Positions 51,977 through 64,000 of a stretch of 64,000 nucleotides of DNA are shown in pieces; within the stretch, counting starts at the first letter, position 1; each line of letters opens with the position of its first letter. Position numbers and translations under genes: made by a program. The notes beneath the pieces were generated by a model. That model had not been told where the DNA came from, did no database searches, and worked only from the letters and a program-made list of their open reading frames with translations. Where the stretch lies: the NCBI GenBank assembly GCA_009746045.1, contig RPFO01000448.1, positions 479,126-543,125 on the forward strand. The letters run 5' to 3'. The DNA comes from Mesostigma viride (Eukaryota > Streptophyta > Mesostigmatophyceae > Mesostigmatales > Mesostigmataceae).

Positions 51977-54900
51977 AGTGTCGTAGTGTCGTAGTAGTAG
52001 TCGTTGTCGTTGTCGTTGTGGTAGTCGTTGTCGTTGTGGTAGTGGTAGTGGTAGTGGTAGTCGTAGTCGTAGTCGTAATCGTAGTCGTAGTCGTAGTCGT
52101 AGTCGTAGTCGTAGTCGTAGTCGTAGCATAAAGGCCGCTATTTGCTACGAGAGGCACAGGGCGGGTGTCACAAGGTGTTGGGAATGCCCAGGTATTACAC
52201 CCTCCTCCCTCCCTCTCTCCCTCCCCCACTTGCCGGGTCAGTGAGTTGCTCCCCCAGCCCCACAAAACCCTACATTCTAAGATCGTTTCGCAATCGTCCC
52301 CCGATCACCCCCACCCCCCCGCTTCCTCCCTTCCCACCTCTCAACTGCTCCATCGGCTGCCCCCGGCTCTTAACTCCCTAGCCCCTCCCCACCCCTCCCT
52401 AACGCTTCCCGCTTCCCCTCTCACCTGGTCGTGGGGCTGCTCCCTCAGCCGGATGATCTGAGCCAGGTAGGGGATGGCGTCCATGACCATGGGGTGCGGC
52501 AGAACCGGGAGGCCTCCCTTGTTGGCCGCAGGCTGCTGCCCTGGCTTGGCAGGCAGGGACTGGCATTTCTCACCACCTGGGAGAATGGATGGGGCAGACG
52601 TGTGGAAAGAGGGCCAAGCGGGCGTGGGCAGGGCAGGGCAGGGCAGGGCGGGTCGGGTCGGGTAGCGTGGGGAGGCGGGGCGGTGCGGGGAGGTGAGGTG
52701 AGGTGAGGTAAGGTGAGTAAGGTGAGGTAAGGTGAGGTAGGGTGGGGTAAGGTGAGGTAAGGTGAGGTAAGGTGAGGTAAGGTGAGGTAAGGTGAGGTAA
52801 GGTGAGGTAAGGTGAGGTAAGGTGAGGTAAGGTGAGGTAAGGTTAGGTAAGGTGAGGTAAGGTGAGGTAAGGTGAGGTAAGGTGAGGTAAAGTGAGGTAA
52901 GGTGAGGTAAGTTGAGTTGAGTTGAGTTGAGTTGAGTTGAGTTGAGTTGAGTTGAGTTGAGTGTAGTGTAATGTAGTGTAGTGTAGTGTAGTGTAGTGCA
53001 GTGCAGTGTAGTGTAGTGTAGTGTAGTGTAGTGTAGTGTAGTGTAGTGTAGTGTAGTGTAGTGTAGTGTAGTGTAGTGTAGTGTAGTGTAGTGTAGTGAA
53101 GTGTAGTGTAGTGTAGTGTAAGGTAAGGTAGGGTAGGGTAGCGTAGGGTAGGGTAGGGTAGGGTAGGGTAGGGTAGGGTCGGGTCGGGTCGGGTCGGGTC
53201 GGGTTGGGTCGGGTCGGGTCGGGTCGGGTCGGGTCGGGTCGGGTCGGGTCGGGTCGGGTCGGGTCGGGTCGGGTCGGGTCGGGTCGGGAAGGGAAGTTCA
53301 GATAAGAAAACAGCTAATTGCATCCGCTTCCTGTTCTGGGGAAGGATATATTGGTGGTGAATTTGCACAAGTCTTTCTATCAGAAGGTCCCCGGTGGATG
53401 CGTAAATTGAACCACAGGCTGGCAGGTTGAAGCTCACTAGACCAAGTAAGCTTAGTTGCCAATGCTCAGGCTTTGTACCTAACGTTGAAAACGACCAGCC
53501 AATGATGTAAAGCAGCCAGATATCAAGCCAGAGTCACCACTCCCTTTTGGCGGTCGCCTTAACTCCTTCACTTCATTGGTTTGGCAGGTAAAGGAGAGCT
53601 CGAAACAGGCATGGGGACTAGAGCGCCGTGACACAACTGATACAGGCACAAGGACGTGGCTCAGATGCCAACAAAAGAAGAACAAAAAAAATGGAAGCCA
53701 CAGAGCAGGGGAAAGGCCACAGCGCTGCTTTCTCGACAAGTAAGGGCGCAAACACACACACACACGCACACACACACACACCTGGCTATGCCCTCCCCAC
53801 CCGCATGCACACAAATACCCATTCCTCTTCCCCTCCCCCCCTTCCACCCCCAATTTTGTGAGTGACAAGTTGGCCTGCACCCATGACTGATGCAGGCTCA
53901 TGACATTAATCCCAAAAAAAACCCCTTAACCCATCCCAGATGCAGGCAACCCTTGACCCATTAGACATGCAAGCGCAGCATGTGCCATCACACGTGCGCC
54001 CACCCTCTAACCCACCACACACGCGAGGGCTCTCTTACAACCACCACACGCGCGCCCACCCTCTAACCCACCGCACACGCGAGGGCTCTCTTACAACCAC
54101 CACACGTGCGCCCACCCTCTAACCCACCGCACACGTGAGGGCTCTCTTACAACCATCACACGCGCGCCCACCCTCTAACCCACCGCACACGCGAGGGCTC
54201 TCTTACAACCATCACACGCGCGCCCACCCTCTACCCCACCGCGCACGCGAGGGCTCTCTTGCAACCATCACACGCGCGCCCACCCTCTAACCCACCGCAC
54301 ACGCGAGGGCTCTCTTACAACCATCACACGCGCGCCCACCCTCAAACCCACCGCACACGCGAGGGCTCTCTTACAACCACCACACGTGCGCCCACCCTCT
54401 ACCCCACCGCACACGCGAGGGCTCTCTTACAACCATCACACGTGCGCCCACCCTCTAACCCACCGCACACGCGAGGGCTCTCTTACAACCACCACACGCG
54501 CGCCCACCCTCTAACCCACCACACACGCGAGGGCTCTCTTACAACCATCACACGCGCGCCCACCCTCTACCCCACCGCACACGCGAGGGCTCTCTTACAA
54601 CCATCACACGTGCGCCCACCCTCTAACCCACCACACACGCGAGGGCTCTCTTACAACCACCACACGCGCGCCCACCCTCTAACCCACCGCACACGCGAGG
54701 GCTCTCTTACAACCATCACACGCGCGCCCACCCTCTAACCCACCGCACACGCGAGGGCTCTCTTACAACCACCACACGCGCGCCCACCCTCTACCCCAGC
54801 GCACACGCGAGGGCTCTCTTACAACCACCACACGCGCGCCCACCCTCTACCCCACCGCACACGCGAGGGCTCTCTTACAACCATCACACGTGCGCCCACC

Positions 54901-57900
54901 CTCTAACCCACCGCACACGCGAGGGCTCTCTTACAACCATCACACGCGCGCCCACCCTCTACCCCACCGCACACGCGAGGGCTCTCTTACAACCACCACA
55001 CGCGCGCCCACCCTCTAACCCACCACACACGCGAGGGCTCTCTTACAACCATCACACGTGCTCCCCCCCCTCTAACCCACCGCAGACGCGAGGGCTCTCT
55101 TACAACCACCACACGTGCGCCCACCCTCTAACCCACCGCAGACGCGAGGGCTCTCTTACAACCACCACACGCGCGCCCACCCTCAAACCCACCGCACACG
55201 CGAGGGCTCTCTTACAACCACCACACGCGCACCCACCCTCTACCCCACCGCACACGCGAGGGCTCTCTTACAACCATCACACGTGCGCCCACCCTCTAAC
55301 CCACCGCACACGTGAGGGCTCTCTTACAACCATCACACGTGCGCCCACCCTCTAACCCACCGCACACGCGAGGGCTCTCTTACAACCACCACACGCGCGC
55401 CCACCCTCAAACCCACCGCACACGCGAGGGCTCTCTTACAACCATCACACGCGCGCCCACCCTCTAACCCACCGCACACGCGAGGGCTCTCTTACAACCA
55501 TCACACGCGCGCCCACCCTCAAACCCACCGCACACGCGAGGGCTCTCTTACAACCACCACACGTGCGCCCACCCTCTAACCCACCGCACACGCGAGGGCT
55601 CTCTTACAACCACCACACGCGCGCCCACCCTCAAACCCACCGCACACGCGAGGGCTCTCTTACAACCACCACACGTGCGCCCACCCTCTAACCCACCGCA
55701 CACGCGAGGGCTCTCTTACAACCATCACACGCGCGCCCACCCTCTAACCCACCGCACACGCGAGGGCTCTCTTACAACCATCACACGCGCGCCCACCCTC
55801 TAACCCACCGCACACGCGAGGGCTCTCTTACAACCATCACACGTGCGCCCACCCTCTAAGCCACCGCACACGCGAGGGCTCTCTTACAACCACCACACGC
55901 GCACCCACCCTCTAACCCACCACACACGCGAGGGCTCTCTTACAACCATCACACGTGCGCCCACCCTCTAACCCACCGCACACGCGAGGGCTCTCTTACA
56001 ACCATCACACGCGCGCCCACCCTCTAACCCACCGCACACGCGAGGGCTCTCTTACAACCATCACACGCGCGCCCACCCTCTAACCCACCGCACACGCGAG
56101 GGCTCTCTTACAACCATCACACGTGCGCCCACCCTCTAACCCACCGCACACGCGAGGGCTCTCTTACAACCACCACACGCGCGCCCACCCTCAAACCCAC
56201 CGCACACGCGAGGGCTCTCTTACAACCATCACACGTGCGCCCACCCTCTAACCCACCGCACACGCGAGGGCTCTCTTACAACCATCACACGCGCGCCCAC
56301 CCTCTAACCCACCGCACACGCGAGGGCTCTCTTACAACCATCACACGTGCGCCCACCCTCTAACCCACCGCACACGCGAGGGCTCTCTTACAACCACCAC
56401 ACGCGCACCCACCCTCTAACCCACCACACACGCGAGGGCTCTCTTACAACCATCACACGTGCGCCCACCCTCTAACCCACCGCACACGCGAGGGCTCTCT
56501 TACAACCATCACACGCGCGCCCACCCTCTAACCCACCGCACACGCGAGGGCTCTCTTACAACCATCACACGCGCGCCCACCCTCTAACCCACCGCACACG
56601 CGAGGGCTCTCTTACAACCATCACACGTGCGCCCACCCTCTACCCCACCGCACACGCGAGGGCTCTCTTACAACCACCACACGCGCGCCCACCCTCAAAC
56701 CCACCGCACACGCGAGGGCTCTCTTACAACCACCACACGTGCGCCCACCCTCTAACCCACCGCACACGCGAGGGCTCTCTTACAACCATCACACGCGCGC
56801 CCACCCTCTAACCCACCGCACACGCGAGGGCTCTCTTACAACCATCACACGCGCGCCCACCCTCTCACCCACCGCACACGCGAGGGCTCTCTTACAACCA
56901 TCACACGCGCGCCCACCCTCTAACCCACCGCGCACGCGAGGGCTCTCTTACAACCATCACACGCGCTCCCACCCTCTAACCCACCGCGCACGCGAGGGCT
57001 CTCTTACAACCATCACACGCGCTCCCACCCTCTAACCCACCGCACACGCGAGGGCTCTCTTACAACCATCACACGCGCGCCCACCCTCTAACCCACCGCA
57101 CACGCGAGGGCTCTCTTACAACCATCACACGCGCGCCCACCCTCTAACCCACCGCACACGCGAGGGCTCTCTTACAACCATCACAACACACCCTCCCACC
57201 ATCACACATGCAGCAACCCTCATCCCATCACACGTGCACGGTGCGATACCCTCCACCTAAACACGGATGCCAGCATACCCGACATGGGCGATGATAGCGT
57301 GCGCCACTGCGTGCACGGCTTGATGCGCTCGGGGGGGTCCACCGCTGACAGCTGTGTGCAGATCAGGTACACCGTGATCTCCATGTTGCGGCAGCTCAGG
57401 TATTGCAAAATCTCGTGGTTGTAGCACAGGACAACGACGACCGCGAACGGCTTCTTGCTGCCCGCCGCAACGCCCCCCGCGCCCCCCTCCTTGGCACGCT
57501 TCGCTTTGTCCGCCTGCAGAGCCTGCCACCAGGTCGACGCGGGGCTGCAATTGGACAGGCACCGGCGGTTCTCCAGGCCCGCAGCACTGCTACCCGCCCC
57601 TGCGCCCGTGCCCTCGGCTGCAGGGTTGCTACCCGCCCCTGCGCCCGTGCCCTCGGCCGCAGAGTTGCTACCCGCCCCTGCACCCGTGCCCTCGGCCGCA
57701 GACTTGCTACCCGCCCCTGCGCCTGTGCCCTCGGCCGCAGGGTTGCTACCTGCCCCTGCACCCATGCCCTCAACCCTAGGGTTACCGATAACTCCCACTA
57801 GACTGTCCCCCGGCATCACGTGGGGCTGACCGTCGGGGCCGAACCGTATGGAACGACGGGCAGGGGCAGCGGGGCGTTCCACTGCACTCCCAGCGCCCGC

Positions 57901-59367
57901 CACTGTCCCTCCCTGCCCCTGAGGCCCACCCTGCCCTCCCCGGTGCAGGCCCACGCCCAGCCTTTGTCGGAGCCCTTGCGGCGAGATGGCGCCCACCCGT
58001 GATCCTGTCAGCGACGTGCCCTCACCGGACTCGAACGAGGAGGGAGGCTCTGCATCCGGCTCGTGCTCAGCTTTCCCCTCCCCTCGCGGTTCATCTCCGT
58101 CCTCATACATTCCCTCCTGAGGTGGCGCCCGCGACGGCATCTGCTCCCCTTCCTCCTGGGTCCCTGGTCCCTGCACCCGGTCGCCCTCGCCCTGGGCCCC
58201 TGTCCCCGCATCAGGCTTGAGGAGGGGGTCCACCCAACTGAAAAGCGATGAGCTCTCGGCAGACAGGAGGGACTCGACCTCCTGCACGGCGGCCTGCGGC
58301 GGGGGGGACCCCAAACCGAGAGAGCCAGCCAGCCCGCCGAGGGGCGAAAATGGGTTGAGTGTCGGCCCGCCTCCGGGCCCAAAGTTCTGCGCACCCTGGA
58401 GTCCGGATGGGCCAGCCATGTTTGCTGGACCACCCAGCATGGAAGGATCACCCAGGTTTACGTGCGGACCCAGGTCCACTGGTCCACCCAGGAAAGGGTG
58501 TCCACCCAGATGCGCTGGCCCTCCCATGGGGCCCCCAAGCGCACCGGGGTGGTCCGGAACACTCCCCGGTCCAAACAAGAGCGGCTGCGGCAGCCCGGAT
58601 GCGGGCATGCCCGCCTGGTTGTCCAACCCCGCCCCAAAGCCGCCAAACGGCTGGTCATTATACGGGCGAAACATTGACGTTGGAATGGGCAAGGTATGCA
58701 GTTGCAACGGCATATTGTTTGGGTTCAGCCCGGCGGCCGGCTGTGCCTGGTTCGGCAGGAGGCCATTGGCCGCCAGGCCCTGGCCAATGCCCCCCTGGGA
58801 CCAGGGGTCCGTCGCGGGGCCCACCTGCCCCTGGCCGGCCCCTGGGAGGCCCGCTTGTGGCTGCCACAGCTGGCCCGCCATATGCGAGCCCAACAACCCA
58901 TCAAACAGGCCGAACGGCTGGGCAGTGTCGCTCGGGTTGGTTTCCAGTCCCTGGGCTCTGGCTGTCCCGTACGATGGAAGCTGACTGCTGTCGCCCATCC
59001 CCATGCCACCAAACGCATCGCCCTGCAGGGGGGCTTGCATGGCCGCAGGGTCTCCCATCCAGCTCGCCCCGGTCGCTTGTGTGGCCCCGCCACTGGCGAG
59101 CCAGCCACTTGCAACCCCCTCGCCTGCTGCGACCCCGTCGCCTGTCTCCTCCCCGTTCTTGCCCCCTGCCCCGCCCTCCCCATAAGCATTGCTGGGGTTG
59201 TCCCTGTAGTCGCCCCGATCCCCCTGAGAGATACCCTCCCTGCCGTCATCGTCCGAGCTGGCGCGGTGTATCACAGGGACCCAGGACCCACCGTCTTCTG
59301 AGGCGGACCCTTCGGACATGCCGCCCGGTTCCGCATCACCCCCGTCCCCCATGGATGGCCCGATCAT
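50616..59367 (-). CDS. Three-exon gene, 937-residue protein of unknown family
   Basis: I join three exons: 59367-57279, 52576-52425 and 51188-50616. Junctions are GG|GTATGC...CTCCCAG|GT and CAG|GTGAGA...CCATCAG|AT. The first intron splits a codon after its first base and the second lies between codons; both phases agree and the total is 938 codons including the stop. The N-terminal ~600 residues are Gly/Pro/Leu/Asn-rich and disordered-looking, with GGP-LGG repeats and five 13-residue AAEGTGAGAGSNP-like repeats. The C-terminal ~330 residues look folded and helical (VVVVLCYNHEILQYL, DAIPYLAQIIRLREQ, ARIMRWPVCKYQGMMQ). No motif identifies a family. CCCCCCTGCCAG just before the ATG could be another acceptor, so an upstream exon is possible. 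Confidence 0.72.
51189..52424 (-). other. Intron 2 of three-exon gene
   Basis: A 1236-bp intron with GTGAGA donor and a pyrimidine-rich CCCACCCATCAG acceptor. It contains a 450-bp trinucleotide/hexanucleotide array. Long frames here are artefacts of the 3-bp periodicity. Confidence 0.7.
51680..52130. repeat. Trinucleotide/hexanucleotide array in intron 2
   Basis: Successive blocks of CGTAGC, CGCAGC, CGCTGT, CGTCGT, GTAGTG and GTCGTA repeats run without interruption. The 3-bp period keeps all frames open, producing poly-Thr, poly-Ser-Asp and poly-Ala frames that are not genes. Confidence 0.95.
52685..53288 (+). repeat. Drifting pentanucleotide array
   Basis: A continuous 5-bp period changes consensus along its length: GGTAA/GGTGA (about 52690-52910), GTTGA (52911-52960), GTGTA (52961-53120), GGGTA (53121-53177) and GGGTC (53178-53288). 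The 330-codon minus frame over it is an artefact. Confidence 0.96.
53990..57185 (+). repeat. 56-bp minisatellite, about 57 copies
   Basis: The head-to-tail unit contains CGCGAGGGCTCTCTTACAAC and CGCCCACCCTCTAACCCACC. Copies vary at a few sites (CACGCGCGCC versus CACGTGCGCC; ACCATCA versus ACCACCA; CTCTAAC, CTCAAAC or CTCTACC). The unit length is not a multiple of three, and the long frames across it are repeat artefacts. Confidence 0.97.
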
Positions 59368-61615
59368 GGCTGGCAGGGGGGAGGGGAAGGAGATGGGGAG
59401 TAGCCAAGCGTGAGGGCAATAACACCATGGAGTTTGGATTGAGGGCAAGGGTCAGGTACACAAATAGGGCTTCTGAGATATCTCTCATGGGCCTGAGGGT
59501 TTTCAGTGGACAGTTTAGATATGGGCATACTATGTGTTATGGGTCTGAGCATCGTTTCTAAAAGGAAACAGGATTGCAATTGAGAGAAAAAAAGCTGAAC
59601 AAAAGCCACATTTGGGGGCCAGTAGTAGCAGAAGAAAGGGTGCTTCCTGGGAGGATACATCTTCCCTGTATTGCGATAAATTGCAGGAAGGACACCTACG
59701 GCGTCTCAAGGCAATCCCCTAAGAAAACTAAATACAGATGACAAAGTTCCAGAGGAGGTAAAGCGCATCGAGAGAATACGAAGGATGGTGCTCGATGTGA
59801 CTGTGTGGACGATGATAGTTTGGCAGATGTGGCAAGAAGGGGAGTGGTACATAAAGCGACATCAACTCGGAGAGAACAAGGAGAGAGGAGCTCGTGCAAA
59901 TGGCATTGCATAACAGCATGGGTGCGAAAATCGTCCATGTTTATCATATTTAAGATATCTATAATACATATCACAAATAGATGTACTCAAGATAAATAGC
60001 ACAAAAGCGCCTACAGCTGAGGGTGGCACATACTCCGACATACTTGCACATTTGACAACAGAGACGCTAGGCGATCACACCCTGAGTGGCACCCACAGCC
60101 ACGCACTTAGGGACCAATCACTGGGTAACTGCATCAGTGCCACAAGCTTGGATACCTACTGGAATATGAAGCATTAACCAGTACATGGATGACTCTGGGT
60201 AAAAATGTCATGACCATGCTAGACCCCAACGATGGCCATAGGACGCACGCACCGCAGGGAGAGACCGAAGTTACTAAAAGAACAGCATTCCTGGTAACTA
60301 CAAAAAGCCTTGTAACGCAGGGCAGAGACTGTGACAAGTCGAAGGCTGTTAATGGAAATATCGATAGCCATTGCCATTTCCAAAACAAACGCGCGCTGCA
60401 ATTTGAATCATACCAAAGCAGGGTCCAAAAGTTGCATTACCGACTACTGTATCAGAATACTTGCCCTTCGTCTAGGGAGCAGAGACGGTTTCAACTTGTC
60501 GTTGCCACCACAAAACAGCTGTATCCAAACATTGCCCTGCTATTTATGACGCTGTCATTGAAAAATCCTCCTTCGATTACCAGATACATTCACGGCGACG
60601 TGCCAGCCCAAACCAACGTACATTCAATAGAAGCGGTTACCACCAGGTCAACGTTTCAAGCTACGTACCCATGCTTCCAGATGCTTGGCGTTGAGATTGC
60701 ACGGCAACGCCGATCACCCAAGGCTCCCTGTACGTATTGGAACTGGATGCAAAGACTAGGTATGCGAGAAGAATAATCGGAATCCAAACTAGAGACGCTA
60801 TCCCGCGCCTGCAACCTTGGGTGGGAACCTGCCGACGAACAGCGACCTCAAACAAAGGAGGCAAATCACTCCGTAACCTAGCCATTTTAAGGCATCTGCT
60901 CCAAACACTCCCCAGCGGATAAATGATACAAGAATTAGCAAGAGCATCCGTTATGTCAAATAAGAAACAGCAAGGAAAGCATCCGCTTCCCATTCCCTCG
61001 TGGGGAGTATCACCGGCCTCCATCATTCGCTCCATACTGTCACAACTTAAACCGAAGCGTTACCCTGCATCATCAGACAAAGGATGTCTCTCTCTACGCG
61101 CGCACATTTGGCCATAGCACATTGGATCAAAGACCACTCTGGTCATCCAAGCCACAGCTTGGCAGCCATCGCCGTCCGGAAGGTGCGTCACATACCACTA
61201 CGGCTTGACAGCTACCATCACAAACTCCGAGCTTACAGCCACCATTGATCGGGTCTGTAATGCCTCTTAAGGCCATGCACTTCTCCCATGGAGCAACGAC
61301 ATTACGCCACAGCATGGGCGCTAGTACATTTCCCTTTCTGTCAACCTCATGAACCTACTGTAGTAACGTGCGTTCGAACTGGCCCCATTGCCCGTGACCA
61401 CAGTGGCGGAGCATGTCACAGGCCCTCCTTCTGCTTGCGAATATGCGCCAAGTGGGTGGATGGATGGATGGATGGAGGGAGGGAAGGAGGGATGGACATC
61501 TGGATGTCTGGAACTCTGGATGGATGGGTTACAGTTTGACGCATGTCGCATGGTTTGACGTGCTGTTTCCCTGAAATTCTTCCCCCTGTATTTGTCGTAC
61601 CACCCTACGGCCTAC
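59368..61615. other. Unassigned region upstream of the three-exon gene
   Basis: The promoter of the minus-strand gene should lie at its left end. A 195-codon plus frame (60189-60776) has no family resemblance and sits in lower-GC DNA, so I do not call it a gene. A (GGAT)n run lies at 61457-61480. Confidence 0.4.

Positions 61616-64000
<2,385 letters not shown>

Larger units (their letters stand above)
52577..57278 (-). other. Intron 1 of three-exon gene, 4.7 kb
   Basis: The donor is GTATGC and the acceptor TTCTCCCAG. It contains the pentanucleotide array, a (CA)n run at 53751-53780 and the 56-bp minisatellite. No exon-like frame is evident in the non-repetitive parts. Confidence 0.7.

Noticed and set aside
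51335..52265. Poly-Thr, poly-Ala and poly-Ser-Asp ORFs
   Set aside because: They follow from 3-bp periodicity of an intronic microsatellite; there is no complex sequence beyond the array.
53121..53288. GGGTA/GGGTC repeats as an interstitial telomere
   Set aside because: The period is five bases, unlike the TTTAGGG or TTAGGG types, and the blocks grade into other pentanucleotides.
52445..53437. 330-codon minus-strand ORF with Pro-Asp/Leu-His-Tyr-Thr repeats
   Set aside because: It is produced by the 5-bp array (15-bp coding period keeps frames open). The real coding part of this region is a 152-bp exon in another frame.
54259..57035. ORFs of 60-159 codons reading THTREGSLTT-type repeats
   Set aside because: Repeat artefacts within the minisatellite; stops recur whenever unit variants change the frame.
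53990..57185. Possible CRISPR-like array of regular units
   Set aside because: Units are contiguous 56-bp tandem repeats with no unique spacers, no cas genes and a eukaryotic context.
60189..60776. 195-codon plus ORF
   Set aside because: Protein-like length but no recognisable domain, no neighbouring exon signals and a composition close to the surrounding non-coding DNA.

Overview
The window is nuclear DNA from a eukaryote. Spliceosomal GT-AG introns can be read directly, the LTR retrotransposon has a primer-binding site close to the initiator-Met tRNA type, and there are LINEs, SINE-like retroposons, hAT, MITE and Penelope-like remnants. The GC-rich host genes, the mobile-element spectrum and the very high satellite load fit best with a green alga (chlorophyte or streptophyte), but no marker gene settles the lineage.

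Layout. 1-3865: graveyard of small fragments (Ty1/copia RNase H, an unclassified retroposon 'R', a LINE tail, a Penelope-like RT and the first half of an L1-type LINE). 3866-27959: one Ty3/gypsy chromovirus with both LTRs and a 5-bp target duplication, which split that LINE; its second half resumes at 27965. Inside the chromovirus a 12.3-kb terminal-inverted-repeat element (11537-23794, TAA duplication) sits in the chromodomain. That element carries mirror-image arrays of a ~174-bp satellite at its two ends, a 109-bp satellite core, a 5'-truncated LINE, a hAT derivative, a Tudor-like ORF and a small element with split direct repeats (A1-B1-A2-B2) like those of tyrosine-recombinase retrotransposons. 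A SINE-like retroposon lies just upstream of the integrase. 28500-36660: two decayed LINEs with restriction-like endonuclease domains, a 534-bp palindrome, a MITE, retroposon R again and a LINE RT fragment.

36944-43291 (minus): the clearest host gene, a single-exon 2115-residue protein with a VLIG/GBP-like GTPase domain, a probable beta-propeller region and a ~470-residue Cys/His-rich C-terminus. 43292-50600: intergenic DNA with a MITE, a perfect 32-bp-arm palindrome, a segmental duplication and a tRNA-derived SINE. 50616-59367 (minus): a second host gene, rebuilt here as three exons whose splice phases agree exactly (937 residues, family not recognised). Its two introns hold a 3.2-kb 56-bp minisatellite, a drifting pentanucleotide array and trinucleotide repeats. 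59368-61615 has nothing recognisable. The window ends in an uninterrupted (TTG)n tract of at least 2.38 kb.

Only two host protein genes are well supported. Nearly everything else is mobile or tandemly repeated DNA, and the nesting gives a relative insertion history.
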